From Acidobacteriota bacterium (lineage in GTDB: Bacteria > Acidobacteriota > Blastocatellia > Pyrinomonadales > Pyrinomonadaceae): DNA of 64,000 nucleotides. The notes under the pieces were generated by a model. The model had not been told where the DNA came from. It searched no databases and saw only the letters and a program-made list of their open reading frames with translations. Position 1 is the first letter of the stretch, and each line of letters opens with the position of its first letter. Both the position numbers and the translations under genes were made by a program. The stretch covers positions 124,001-188,000 of the forward strand of contig JADKBM010000004.1 of NCBI GenBank assembly GCA_016715115.1, in the 5' to 3' direction. Shown here one piece after another: positions 29,347 through 38,989 of the stretch.

Positions 29347-32300
29347 ATGTTCAAGCTCCAGCGCCTCGAAATCACTGGCTTCAAGTCATTTGCAGACTAC
29401 ACGGAGGTCGTCTTCACCGGCAACGGCATCACCGCCGTCGTTGGTCCGAATGGTTGCGGGAAGTCCAACGTTAGCGAATCCATAGCCTGGGTGCTCGGCG
29501 AACAAAGGGCGAAAGCGCTGCGCGGTTCGGAGATGAAGGACGTCGTTTTTCAGGGAACGAAGGCGCGGAAAGCTTCGGGGATGGCCGAGGTCGTACTCCA
29601 TATGGTGCGCGACGACGAGATGGCGTTCATCCACGATGAAGAAGACTTGAGCGGGATCGACGAAGCGATCTCCGAACTCGACGAAAACGCCGTCAACGTC
29701 GAGGATTTCGATCCTGAAAAAGAGCCGGAAGCGGTTGCCGAACCTGAAAACACGCAGACCGAAGGCGCGGAGACCGAATCCGAACCGGTCGAGATCGCCC
29801 AAGCCGTACAGGTCGGGTCGGCTCAGCTCGTCGAAAAGAAGATCAAGCCGAAACGCCATTGGCGTCCGCGTTCTTTCGCGCTCGATTTTGCGCCCGGCGA
29901 GGCGATCGCCGTCACGCGCCGGCTGTACCTTTCCGGCGAAAGCGAGTATCTGCTAAACGGCAAGACGTGCCGGCTGCGCGATATTCAGGATCTTTTCGCC
30001 GGCACGGGCCTGAGCGGTTCGCATTACGCGATCATCGAACAGGGACGCATCGGCCAGATCTTGTCGGCGAAACCTTCAGACCGCCGCAACCTGATCGAAG
30101 AGGCAGCCGGGATCAGCAAGTTTCGGACGCGCCAGCGCGCCGCCGAATCACGTCTTGAGTCGGCGAAATCGAATCTTTCCCGCATCAGCGATATCGTTTC
30201 CGAGATCGAAAAACAGGCCAACTCGCTCCGTCGTCAGGCGGCGAAGACGCGACGCTACAAGATAATGCGCGAAGAGTTTCGCCTGCTCCTGAAGCAACTC
30301 TTCACGGCCGAGGGAAAGTTCCTTTCAACGCTCGTCGGCGAACTCGAAACGCAACTCAAGGAAGCGGGCGGAGTCGAACACGGGATCTTCAGGCTCGTCG
30401 GCGAAAAAGAAGAGGCGTTTCGAGAAGCGACGCAAAACGCGCGGCTTGCCGAGGAAAAGCTCGCCGAGATCCGTCAGAAACACGCCGAGCACGCGCTCGA
30501 GCGCGACCGCAACGAGCGTGAACGCGCATACCGGCTCGAACAGATCGATAACTTGAAACTACGCGCGGCCGTGCTTGAAAACGACATCACGACCGGTGCC
30601 GCGCGAATCGCCGAATACAGATCCGAGATCGATCGCCTGAAAAAGGACGAACAGAAGGAACTCGCTGAAGCCGAGAAAGCATCGAACGAACTCAAATCGG
30701 CGGAAGAAAAATACCGCAAACGAATCGACGGAGTCCGCGGGATCGAATCGAGACTCGAAACGATCCGAAACGAAGTCATCCAACACACCGCCGCGTTCGA
30801 GCGTTTCAACGAGATCGAGCGCCAACTCGAACATAATCTCGAACGGCTGACCGAACGCGGCGAGGGGCTTGTTCGCGAGGGCATCCGCGCCCAGGAAACG
30901 CTCAACGATCACGCGGCGGAAGTTTTGAAACTCGAAAACGGCGTCAAGGAAAAACGCGAGAAGATAACCGGGCTTTACACCGAGAAACAGACGTTGGTGA
31001 ACACTTCGGCCGAGGCGCGAACGAATCTTCAAGCCGCCGAACGAACGCTGAACGACCTTCGCAACGAGTTTTCGCGCAAAAAGAACAGGCTCGACACGCT
31101 CCGTGAACTCGACGAGAAACGTGCGGTGTACGCGCCCGCCGTGCAAAAGCTGTTCGCCGAGCAATCAAAGATCGGCGTCAAGTTTCAGGGAACTCTCGCC
31201 GACCGTCTGACGGTTGACGAACGTGCTGAAAAAGCGGTCGAGAGCCTGTTCGGTTCATTTTTGCAGACGGTTTTGGTCGAATCGGAATCCGATGCCCGCA
31301 AAACCGTAAAGTATCTCGCCGAAAACAATCTCGGCCGGATCGCCGTGCTCGTCGCCGGCGACCTCAGCCGCGCAAAGGCGACGCGCGCCTCGAAGGACTC
31401 GAGCCGAATCGCCGAGTTGCTCGGCGCGCCGGACGCCCTCTGCGCGCTGCTTTCGGAACTATTCCCGCGCGAAATGAACGCGCGGATGATCGAAACGATT
31501 GCCGACTCGGAAGAGTCGCTCGACAACGCTGTCGATGCGCGCGGCGACGTCTCCTTCGGGGGCAAACTGTTCATCGCCGGCAAATCGAACGCGGGCGACA
31601 AAAACACTTCGCTGCTCGCCTTCAAACGCGAGCTCCGCGAACTGGAATCGGCGATCGAAAACTCGCGCGGTGCGATCGTCGACGCCGAACACTCGGTTGA
31701 AGCGGCGCGCCGGGCGCTCGCCGGGCACGAAGAGGAGCTGGTCGATCTGCAATCGCTGATCGTTCAAGTCGAGCGCGACCTGCTCGGTCTAGAGATTCAG
31801 GAAAAAACCGCGCGGCAAGAGACCGAACGCGCCGAGCGGCACAAGCGCGTCGTCGCCGAAGAAGCGGCGCAGATCGAAAAGGAGACGATCGAACTCACGG
31901 AACGCCGGCTGGTGGCGCGCGAAAGCAGCAAAAAAGCCGACGCCGCACGCCGGACGGCCGAGTCGATGTTCGCCGAGGTCTCGCTCGAGCTGAGCGACGC
32001 GCGCGCCGGAACGGATGCCGAGAACGTTATCCTAAACGAAAAACGCACGTTCGCCGCAACCAGCGAGGAACGCCGCCGTTCGGTCCAAAGCGCGCTTCGC
32101 CGCGTCGAGAATGAAGCAAGAGAATATGATGCCCGGCGCGCCAATCAGATGCGCGAACTCGAAGAGACTCACGGAAAACAAAGCGATCTCACGAATTCGA
32201 TCGCGCAGATCGAACAGACCATCGCCGCCGGACTCGATCTGCGCGAAAACGAACAGAACGAACTCGCGGCCGCGAACGAGCATCTTACGAACGCGCGCGA

Positions 32301-33144
32301 GTCCGCAGACACGATGAGCACGGAACTTGCCGAGCTTAACAAGAACTCGGCCGATGCCCGCAATGCGCGTGCGACGCTCGAGATCCGGCAGACCGAAGCG
32401 GTCACGAAACTTCGCAGCTTGAACGAAAACTGCACGCAGGAGCTTAACGCGTCGCTCGCGGAACTGGTCGAAACGGAAGAGATCGAGCCCGATTTCATAC
32501 TTGACGACGCGCGCGGCCAGGTCGCCGATCTTCGCGAACGGCTCGAGAACTTCGGCGCGATCAATATGCTCGCGCTCGAGGAATTGAGTGAGACCGAAGA
32601 ACGCCTGCTGTTTCTGACTTCGCAGCGGCAGGACATCATTGACAGCATCGGGGCGACCGAAGAGGCCTTGCGCGAGATTAAGGAACGCTCGCGCGAACGT
32701 TTCAAACAGGCGTTCGAGGCGATCAACGCCAATTTCTCGGAGTTTTTTATGGAGCTTTTCGGCGGCGGCCGGGGCGAAATGACTCTTCAGGAAGCGGAGG
32801 ATATTCTCGAGGCCGGGATCGAAGTCGTCGCCCAGCCGCCGGGCAAGCGTTTGCAGAACATTTTGCTGCTTTCGGGCGGCGAAAAGGCGATGACGGCGAT
32901 CGCGCTCGTGATGGCGATCTTCAAATATCGGCCGTCGCCGTTCTGCCTGCTCGACGAGGTCGATGCTCCGCTCGACGATGCGAACGTCGGAAGATTCGTG
33001 GACACGATCGCGCAAATGGCTGAGAAAACTCAGTTTATCGTGATCACGCACAACAAGCGGACGATGGAAGCGGCGCGCGCGCTGTACGGCGTGACGATGC
33101 AGGAAGCGGGCGTGTCGAAAGTCGTTTCGGTCAGATTTGAATAA
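29347..33144 (+). CDS. smc: Chromosome segregation protein SMC
   Basis: A 1265-residue condensin-type ATPase. Walker A (G-P-N-G-C-G-K-S, residues 33-40) is at the N-terminus. Two long coiled coils flank a hinge at about 510-660, and the C-terminal head carries L-S-G-G-E-K (about 1175) and the Walker B sequence F-C-L-L-D-E-V-D-A-P-L-D-D-A-N. SMC, with ScpA/ScpB, compacts and segregates the chromosome. An acidic insertion near residues 90-175 interrupts the first head lobe, before the conserved V-T-R-R-L-Y-L-S-G-E-S-E-Y; this is not present in typical SMC proteins. It overlaps no neighbour; the next gene starts one base after its stop. Confidence 0.97.
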   Translation: MFKLQRLEITGFKSFADYTEVVFTGNGITAVVGPNGCGKSNVSESIAWVLGEQRAKALRGSEMKDVVFQGTKARKASGMAEVVLHMVRDDEMAFIHDEEDLSGIDEAISELDENAVNVEDFDPEKEPEAVAEPENTQTEGAETESEPVEIAQAVQVGSAQLVEKKIKPKRHWRPRSFALDFAPGEAIAVTRRLYLSGESEYLLNGKTCRLRDIQDLFAGTGLSGSHYAIIEQGRIGQILSAKPSDRRNLIEEAAGISKFRTRQRAAESRLESAKSNLSRISDIVSEIEKQANSLRRQAAKTRRYKIMREEFRLLLKQLFTAEGKFLSTLVGELETQLKEAGGVEHGIFRLVGEKEEAFREATQNARLAEEKLAEIRQKHAEHALERDRNERERAYRLEQIDNLKLRAAVLENDITTGAARIAEYRSEIDRLKKDEQKELAEAEKASNELKSAEEKYRKRIDGVRGIESRLETIRNEVIQHTAAFERFNEIERQLEHNLERLTERGEGLVREGIRAQETLNDHAAEVLKLENGVKEKREKITGLYTEKQTLVNTSAEARTNLQAAERTLNDLRNEFSRKKNRLDTLRELDEKRAVYAPAVQKLFAEQSKIGVKFQGTLADRLTVDERAEKAVESLFGSFLQTVLVESESDARKTVKYLAENNLGRIAVLVAGDLSRAKATRASKDSSRIAELLGAPDALCALLSELFPREMNARMIETIADSEESLDNAVDARGDVSFGGKLFIAGKSNAGDKNTSLLAFKRELRELESAIENSRGAIVDAEHSVEAARRALAGHEEELVDLQSLIVQVERDLLGLEIQEKTARQETERAERHKRVVAEEAAQIEKETIELTERRLVARESSKKADAARRTAESMFAEVSLELSDARAGTDAENVILNEKRTFAATSEERRRSVQSALRRVENEAREYDARRANQMRELEETHGKQSDLTNSIAQIEQTIAAGLDLRENEQNELAAANEHLTNARESADTMSTELAELNKNSADARNARATLEIRQTEAVTKLRSLNENCTQELNASLAELVETEEIEPDFILDDARGQVADLRERLENFGAINMLALEELSETEERLLFLTSQRQDIIDSIGATEEALREIKERSRERFKQAFEAINANFSEFFMELFGGGRGEMTLQEAEDILEAGIEVVAQPPGKRLQNILLLSGGEKAMTAIALVMAIFKYRPSPFCLLDEVDAPLDDANVGRFVDTIAQMAEKTQFIVITHNKRTMEAARALYGVTMQEAGVSKVVSVRFE

Positions 33145-33145
33145 T

Positions 33146-33955
33146 ATGAAGTTTGTCTTGCCGGCGATTCTCGGTATTTTGCTCGCCGTTTCAATTTCCG
33201 GTCAAACGACGACGAAAAGACCTGTCAAAAAAACGCCGCGGCCGACGCCGACGGTGAAACTGCCGCCCGTTGAACCGACGCCCGAAGTTGTCGAAACCGC
33301 CAAAACGCCTGCCAAAAAGAACGAACGCCCGACGAATCAATCGCCGGAGACCAGATCCAAAGCCGAGAATCCGCCGAATTATTTCTACGAATTCTCGCAG
33401 CCGAAATTCATCGTCTCAAAGATCACGATCGAGCACGACGAAAACGGCGTCGGCCGGATCTCGTTGATGAAGCAGGACTGGTCGGAGCCCGATTCGGATC
33501 CGATCCGCGTCTCCGAAGCCGCACTCGCCCGCATCCGCGGCATTTACGAGTCGCTCGATTTTCTCAACTCGACCGCGAATTATCAGTACGAGAAGGATTA
33601 TTCGCATCTCGGCAACCATAAGTTTCGCCTCGTGCGCGACGGCAAGGCGCGCGAAACGACCTTCAACTGGACCGAGAACAAGGACGCGAAAGCGTTGATG
33701 GACGAATACCGCAGGATCGGAAATCAGTACATCTGGATCTTCGATATGAACGTCGCCCGCGCCAACCAACCGCTCGACGCTCCGAAGCAAATGGACGTGA
33801 TCGATTCCTACATTGAACGAAACGAGATCTCCGACGCGGTTCAGTTGATCCCATATCTAAAGGAAGTCTCGCTCGACGAACGCATCCCGCTCATCGCCCG
33901 CAACCACGCGACCAGATTGATCGCGCAGATCGAAAAAGACGCGCCCAAAAAGTAG
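33146..33955 (+). CDS. Hypothetical secreted protein
   Basis: A 269-residue protein with signal peptide (MKFVLPAILGILLAVSISGQ) and a Pro/Thr/Lys-rich linker (about 22-75). The soluble domain (about 85-265) includes strands such as F-I-V-S-K-I-T-I-E-H-D-E-N-G-V-G. The ATG at 33146 lies one base after the smc stop, so translational coupling with smc is likely. No known domain is recognised; a link to SMC function is not implied by sequence. Confidence 0.72.
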   Translation: MKFVLPAILGILLAVSISGQTTTKRPVKKTPRPTPTVKLPPVEPTPEVVETAKTPAKKNERPTNQSPETRSKAENPPNYFYEFSQPKFIVSKITIEHDENGVGRISLMKQDWSEPDSDPIRVSEAALARIRGIYESLDFLNSTANYQYEKDYSHLGNHKFRLVRDGKARETTFNWTENKDAKALMDEYRRIGNQYIWIFDMNVARANQPLDAPKQMDVIDSYIERNEISDAVQLIPYLKEVSLDERIPLIARNHATRLIAQIEKDAPKK

Positions 33956-34086
33956 ATGCGAGTTCAGTCTCTACGATCGGCGAATTCTCGAGGGCGAACG
34001 CCCCTTTGCTGACCCGGGGCTAGCCCGGATCGGCCCCAAGAAACGAATGAACGCGGAAAAAGAGCTGTCGTAGACGGCGACAACGT

Positions 34087-34115
34087 GTTGCCCCGGGCGC
34101 GAGCCCGGGGACAAC
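34087..34115. terminator. GC-rich hairpin, possible bidirectional terminator
   Basis: CCCCGGGC (34091-34098) and GCCCGGGG (34103-34110) form a perfect 8-bp stem with a GCGA tetraloop, extended by GTTG/CAAC around it with one bulged base. It lies between two convergent genes but has no T-tract. The flanking 33956-34217 stretch shows no gene. Confidence 0.55.
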
Positions 34116-34217
34116 GGGCGAATAAATGAAGCTATCGAAGACAGCGGCAGAGCGACTTTCAAATGGTGCGTCCAACCTGCGTCTCCGTAGAAATCCGTTG
34201 TTCGCACCCGGTTTCCA

Positions 34218-36194
34218 TTACGGCCGATAGCCGCAGTAAAGCGTTGAACACTTCAGCAACAGTCCGTCCTCATATCCGTAATTCACGTTCTTGAAAAGTA
34301 CCGTATACCCGGCGAAGAAGAGCGGGGTGTTCAACCCGTTCGCGGCACCGGCTTTGAGAGCGTTGAACCCATCCTTGTTTCCGGTGTTGAACTGACTTAT
34401 GAAGATCTGTGTACCCGCCGCGCCCGCGTATTTTGCGAACCAAGCGTCAGTGTTTGCCGCCGGATCGGTCGGAGGTCCTATGTTCGGATTCACACCGCGC
34501 AGCGAATCCCACGTGTTGCCGGCAATATACACATCGCCGTTGGAATCGATGTCGAGCGCGCGGATCTCCGTCGGGTAATAAGACAACACTTCGGTTTCCC
34601 AGAGTCTTGCGCCGACCGAATTAAGTTTGACCATCCACGAATTATCCGGCACGCTTTGGTCGGTCACCCGGATCTGACGATCGTACTCGTTGCCTATCGC
34701 GACGACGTTGCCGTTCGCGTCGGCTTTGAGCTTGGTTGCAAAGAACAAAGTCGAACTCGCCGTCAACGGACCGATCACGGCGCTCGTGTAATTCTGATTA
34801 AGCGGGCTGAGAAACTTCTGGACGCGTGAATTCGAGATCAGCAGCTGGTCACCCTGGCTGATCTGACTTCGGTCGTCGCTGAGGACGAAGATCGAGTTGT
34901 CGCCGCCGACCGCCAGATCCTTTGGATTGCCGCTCGCCGCCGTTACCAAAACCGCGGAAGTGGCGTTGAAGTTTGAGTCAAACGTATAGCGGCTGATGTC
35001 GTATTCCGCGCGGAAGACCTCGTTCCCGACAAAGTCGCTCTGAATCGCCGAACGAATGACCCGTGTGGCCGCCGTCAAGATCACGTTCGACGCGTTCAGC
35101 CCGAACTGCATACCGCCCCCGCCGTCCTCGAGCGCCGTCCCGAAGACGCGTGTCGAACCGATCGGGTTTCCGTTCGCATCGTACTTCGCCGCGAAGATCT
35201 CCCAGTTAACGTTCGATACCAACGTCCGTCCGGCGATGTAAACCTGTCCGGATCCGTCAACGAAAACATCGGTCGGCGTGTCGTTGGCGAGATTGGTGAT
35301 CGTCCGAATCCAGAGCCGCGTTCCGGAGGGGTTGTATTTTGCGACCCAGGCGTCTGTCTCGGCGAAGTTAGCCGTTGGTTCAGGCCGCGTAAATCCAGTG
35401 ACATATACGTTTCCGGCCGTATCATAGACGACGTCCGTCGCGAAATCGGGATCGAACGCGGCGTTGTTCGGCGCGCCGAACTGATCAGCCCAAACGATAC
35501 CGGGATTTACGCGTATCTGAAACGTTGCGGTACCGTACACGCCAAGCGAACTTGTGCCCCGCACGATGATGTCGTAATCGGCCGAGACGAACGGCAGGCC
35601 GTTCGATAACAAAAGCATTCGCGACACGCTGCCGGTCGTCGAGGGCGGGTCGAACTGAACCGTGACGCCTGCGGGGACGTTTTGCGCGCTGAGCGTGACG
35701 GGCCCGGAAAAATTCGCACGGCTGATCGAGATATCGGTGTAGGTCGCTCCGCCGGCGATGATCGATTGGTTCGGAGGCGCCGCCGACACCGTTACCGCCG
35801 GCATCGGATTTACCTGAAGTTGCAGGTTTATGCCCGAAATGACGATGTTCGGGGCGTCGGCCTTGATCAGCAGCGAGTATGATCCCGGCGGCGTCGAAGC
35901 CTGCGTCTGGACCGTCAGGATCGAACTGTTGGCAGTCGTCGTATTCGGCGAGAAGGTCGCCGTCGCGCCGGCCGGAAGTCCGAACGCCGAGAGCGTTACC
36001 TTGCCGGCATAACCCGTACGCCAGATGCTGATCGTGTACGTTGCCTTTTTTCCTGCAAACACCGAATTTGTGGTCGGTGTTGCCGAAATTGAAACGCCGG
36101 CCGCGAACGCTTCAGCGTTCAACCCAAATCCGCACGCCAAAAACAGTAACGCGATGAAACCGCATCGCCTGAATCCGAAGTTCATTCTTTTCAT
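34218..36194 (-). CDS. Secreted protein with Ig-like domains and a beta-propeller (SBBP-type)
   Basis: A roughly 658-residue extracellular protein with signal peptide (about 1-30). Two Ig-like domains (about 30-130 and 130-225) share the pattern Y-T-I-S-I-x-R-x-x-[YF]-x-G-x-V-T-L-S-A and P-A-G-[AV]-T-[AV]. The remaining part is a beta-propeller built of V-Y-D-T-A-G-N-V-Y-V-T-G-F-T-type strands (SBBP/NHL-like). The start at MKRMNFGF (36194) is chosen because GGGAG lies eight bases upstream. The function is probably surface binding; this type is frequent in Acidobacteria. Confidence 0.85.
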   Translation of the reverse strand: MKRMNFGFRRCGFIALLFLACGFGLNAEAFAAGVSISATPTTNSVFAGKKATYTISIWRTGYAGKVTLSAFGLPAGATATFSPNTTTANSSILTVQTQASTPPGSYSLLIKADAPNIVISGINLQLQVNPMPAVTVSAAPPNQSIIAGGATYTDISISRANFSGPVTLSAQNVPAGVTVQFDPPSTTGSVSRMLLLSNGLPFVSADYDIIVRGTSSLGVYGTATFQIRVNPGIVWADQFGAPNNAAFDPDFATDVVYDTAGNVYVTGFTRPEPTANFAETDAWVAKYNPSGTRLWIRTITNLANDTPTDVFVDGSGQVYIAGRTLVSNVNWEIFAAKYDANGNPIGSTRVFGTALEDGGGGMQFGLNASNVILTAATRVIRSAIQSDFVGNEVFRAEYDISRYTFDSNFNATSAVLVTAASGNPKDLAVGGDNSIFVLSDDRSQISQGDQLLISNSRVQKFLSPLNQNYTSAVIGPLTASSTLFFATKLKADANGNVVAIGNEYDRQIRVTDQSVPDNSWMVKLNSVGARLWETEVLSYYPTEIRALDIDSNGDVYIAGNTWDSLRGVNPNIGPPTDPAANTDAWFAKYAGAAGTQIFISQFNTGNKDGFNALKAGAANGLNTPLFFAGYTVLFKNVNYGYEDGLLLKCSTLYCGYRP

Positions 36195-36528
36195 AATCAT
36201 TTCTCCCGATTTCTATTTGAATCGCGCGATTCTCGCGCCCGGGTGCCGACATTGGTCTGATCACCTCGAGCCATTTGACGATAGACCGCGACCAAAATTC
36301 TTTAAGACTCGGCTCAAAAGTTCTCAAAAGTTCTCAAGACGTCGCTCCGCTCCAGTCGGATCAATGATTTACGGAGACCGGGCAGAAAGCGATCAGAGGG
36401 CTCAATAGTCTGACGATTCGAAGGAAGAATGGAAGTTCGATCTCTTGGTGGGACGGCCAAAGCGCCGCCATATTGAAGTTTCCCTTGATGATTTTCTCAA
36501 AATCCATAAGAATCAATGAATCTCGGCG
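36195..36528. promoter_or_regulatory. Divergent intergenic region upstream of the winged-helix regulator
   Basis: This 334-bp region separates the leftward Ig/beta-propeller gene from the rightward CadC-like regulator. It contains a 10-bp direct repeat in three copies at 36311-36338 and no other recognisable feature or gene. Confidence 0.5.
36311..36338. promoter_or_regulatory. Three direct 10-bp repeats (CTCAAAAGTT)
   Basis: CTCAAAAGTT occurs at 36313-36322 and 36323-36332, then CTCAAG at 36333-36338, i.e. a helical-turn spacing. OmpR/PhoB-type winged-helix proteins bind such direct repeats, and a CadC-like regulator is encoded 190 bp to the right, so these may be its binding sites. Confidence 0.4.
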
Positions 36529-38421
36529 GTGACTTCGCCGCGAAATGATGGAGCTTTATTGGAAGCACGAATTTACGAATTTGAAGATTTCCGTCTCGAC
36601 GCCAAGCGCCGCAGCATCGTTTCGCGGGCCAGCGGCGAACTCATTCCGTTGTCGCCGAAAGCGGTCGAACTTCTGATCTGTCTGATTGAAAACACGGGCC
36701 GCATCCTGACCAAGGACGAACTGCTCGAAACGGTTTGGCAAGATGCGTTCGTCGAGGAGGCCAATCTTTCACAAACCGTGTTTGTCCTTCGAAAGGCACT
36801 CGGCGACGAAGCCAAACGGCCGCGTTTCATCTTGACGATTCCGAACAAGGGATATCGGTTCATCGCACACGTCAAAGTGTTTGAAGATGCGATCCCGAAA
36901 GAAAACCTCTCGACAAAAAGGCCGGAGGAAGCCCCGTTTCGACGGAAGTCCATTTTTCTTCTCATTGGCCTAACTCTGGCGCTGATTGCCGTCGTCGGAC
37001 TCTATCGGTCATTCTCGTCCTCCTTTCGGCCAAACGGTTTGAATCAAATCAAAACTCTCGCGGTCTTGCCGTTTGAAGATCTCAGCGCCGACCAATCTGA
37101 CCGCTATCTGAGCATCAGTCTTGCGGACGTCCTCGCCGGCAAGTTCGGCGAACTGAGACAACTCACCGTTCGGCCAACGCGTGCCGTCGTCAAATATGCT
37201 GAGAGCCGCGCGGACGTCCGGACGATCGGTCGAGAACTCCAGGTTGACGCCGTCCTGGACGGGCGACTGCAACGCGATGGGAACCGGCTTCGTGTGAGCA
37301 TTCAGTTGATACGAACCGTCGATAACGCGATTGTCTGGGCAGAAAGCTTTGAAAATGATCTTTCCAACCTTTCGATCCTTCAGGATTCGATCAGCAAGAG
37401 GGCGGTCGAGGCACTCGCTTTGCGTCTGAATGCAACCGAACGTGAAAGGTTTTCGCGTCGCGACACTGAGAACCCGCGCGCCTATGAAGCATATCTGCGG
37501 GGTCGATTCTTCTGGAACAAAAGGACCGTCGACAACCTGCAAAAAGCGATCGGGCATTTTGAGGAAGCGGTCCAACAAGACCCGAATTTTGCGCTGGCCT
37601 ACGCCGGACTTGCCGACTGCTACATTCTCTTGCCTGAGTATCATGCGGCGGCTCCGATCAAGGCGTTTCCGAAGGCGAAAGACGCCATCAAGAAGGCGTT
37701 GGAGCTCGACCCGTTGATCGCCGAGGCACACAGCGCACTCGGATACACGCAGACTTTCTACGATTGGGATTGGACCGCCGCAGAACGCTCTTTTGAGCGG
37801 GCGCTCGAGCTGAATCCTAATTATGCGACGGCGCATCAGTGGTACGGAGAACATCTGATGGCGCAGGGCCGGTTTGAAGAATCCCGAGGGCGTCTCAATC
37901 GCGCCGTTGAGATCGATCCGGTATCACCGATCCTGTTTGTTGCGCTCGCCGGTCTGCACGATCTTCAAGGCGACGCCGAAAAAGAGATCGAGTTCTCTCA
38001 AAAGGCGCTCAATCTGGATCCGAACTTTGCCTTCGGCTTTTTCTATCTCGGTATGGGCTACGAACGGAAAGGAATGGAGTTCGAGGCATCGGAAGCCTTC
38101 ATCAAAACGATGACGCTTTTTGGAGAACCCCAAGAGGCAGCGGACGAGGTTCGGGCCGGATTCACGAAGGGCGGTTTGCGCGCCTGGTGGCAAAGGCGTC
38201 TTGAACAGATCGGAAATCGGGCCTATCTGAAGGACTTTCAAATCTACAACAAGGCACTTGTCCAGATCCGCTTGGGCGACAAGGAAGGTGCGCTGGAATC
38301 GCTCGAACGCTCATTCGAACGCCGGGATCATGGAATCGTTTTCGTCAAGTATGAGCAAAGATTCGAGCCGTTGCGAGACGATCCGCGCTTTCAGGATCTG
38401 TTGCGTCGGATGGGGTTCTGA
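36529..38421 (+). CDS. CadC-like winged-helix transmembrane regulator with TPR repeats
   Basis: A 630-residue protein. An OmpR/PhoB-type winged-helix DNA-binding domain (about 12-108: F-E-D-F-R-L-D, L-S-P-K-A-V-E-L-L, N-L-S-Q-T-V-F-V-L-R-K-A-L-G-D) is followed by a transmembrane helix (about 142-165). Next is an A-V-L-P-F-E-D-L-type domain (about 178-300), as in adenylate-cyclase-linked TolB-like proteins, and about seven TPR repeats to the end. It is a one-component membrane regulator; signal and targets are unknown. A TTG at 36559 with GGAG upstream is an alternative start to the GTG at 36529. Confidence 0.85.
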   Translation: MTSPRNDGALLEARIYEFEDFRLDAKRRSIVSRASGELIPLSPKAVELLICLIENTGRILTKDELLETVWQDAFVEEANLSQTVFVLRKALGDEAKRPRFILTIPNKGYRFIAHVKVFEDAIPKENLSTKRPEEAPFRRKSIFLLIGLTLALIAVVGLYRSFSSSFRPNGLNQIKTLAVLPFEDLSADQSDRYLSISLADVLAGKFGELRQLTVRPTRAVVKYAESRADVRTIGRELQVDAVLDGRLQRDGNRLRVSIQLIRTVDNAIVWAESFENDLSNLSILQDSISKRAVEALALRLNATERERFSRRDTENPRAYEAYLRGRFFWNKRTVDNLQKAIGHFEEAVQQDPNFALAYAGLADCYILLPEYHAAAPIKAFPKAKDAIKKALELDPLIAEAHSALGYTQTFYDWDWTAAERSFERALELNPNYATAHQWYGEHLMAQGRFEESRGRLNRAVEIDPVSPILFVALAGLHDLQGDAEKEIEFSQKALNLDPNFAFGFFYLGMGYERKGMEFEASEAFIKTMTLFGEPQEAADEVRAGFTKGGLRAWWQRRLEQIGNRAYLKDFQIYNKALVQIRLGDKEGALESLERSFERRDHGIVFVKYEQRFEPLRDDPRFQDLLRRMGF

Positions 38422-38562
38422 TAATCCGGAATGCCTGCGCAAAGCGATCGCCAGCCACGACAGCAACGAAATCGCCCGCATCGGCAGCCTGAATTTTGGA
38501 GGCGTCCGTAAAGACCCGGAATTCGTCAAGAATCGCAAAAGCACCAATTTTGGAGAAGCACC

Positions 38563-38592
38563 TTGACACACCGAGACATTTTTAAGTAATCT
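38563..38592 (+). promoter_or_regulatory. Sigma-70-type promoter for the tRNA pair
   Basis: A perfect TTGACA -35 box (38563-38568) and TAATCT -10-like box (38587-38592), spaced 18 bp apart, lie about 68 bp upstream of tRNA-Val. Confidence 0.65.
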
Positions 38593-38659
38593 ACGAATTC
38601 GCCGTTTTTCGAAGCGGCTCGATTTTTGAGAGTTGGGTAGATAAAAGTAGCCGAATCTC

Positions 38660-38735
38660 GGGCATGTACGTCAATTGGTAGACAGCCTCCCTTACAAGGA
38701 GGAAGTTAGGGGTTCGAGTCCCTTCGTGCCCACCA
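38660..38735 (+). tRNA. tRNA-Val (anticodon TAC)
   Basis: Acceptor stem GGGCATG pairs with CGTGCCC, the T arm GGTTCGAGTCC is canonical, and CCA is encoded. The anticodon loop CTTACAA sits between CCTCC and GGAGG, giving anticodon TAC (valine). Confidence 0.93.
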
Positions 38736-38741
38736 TTTTGA

Positions 38742-38853
38742 TTGCGGATTTGGGATTTGCGATATCGGATTTGTCGCTCCCCAAAAGCAATTTTGAAAAC
38801 CTAGCTTGGGGTCGGATTTCAATCTCAAATCAGAAATCACCAATCCCAAATCG
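38742..38853. repeat. Intergenic GGATTTGGGATTT repeat between the tRNA genes
   Basis: GCGGATTTGGGATTTGCGAT near 38745 and the inverse AATCCCAAATCGC at about 38843 flank a spacer, so the two arms could pair. It is the last copy of this dispersed family before the mobile island. Confidence 0.7.
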
Positions 38854-38856
38854 CTT

Positions 38857-38936
<80 letters not shown>

Positions 38937-38964
38937 TTATCATCAATAAAACCGGGGGTTTTAG

Positions 38965-38989
38965 AGTCATCATCATGGTGACTTTTTTT
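38965..38989 (+). terminator. Terminator downstream of tRNA-Asp
   Basis: AGTCATC...GGTGACT forms a 7-bp stem (one G-T pair, 5-base loop) followed by seven T residues on the plus strand. It overlaps the 3' end of the convergent integrase gene, whose last codons read through the A-tract on the minus strand. Confidence 0.7.
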
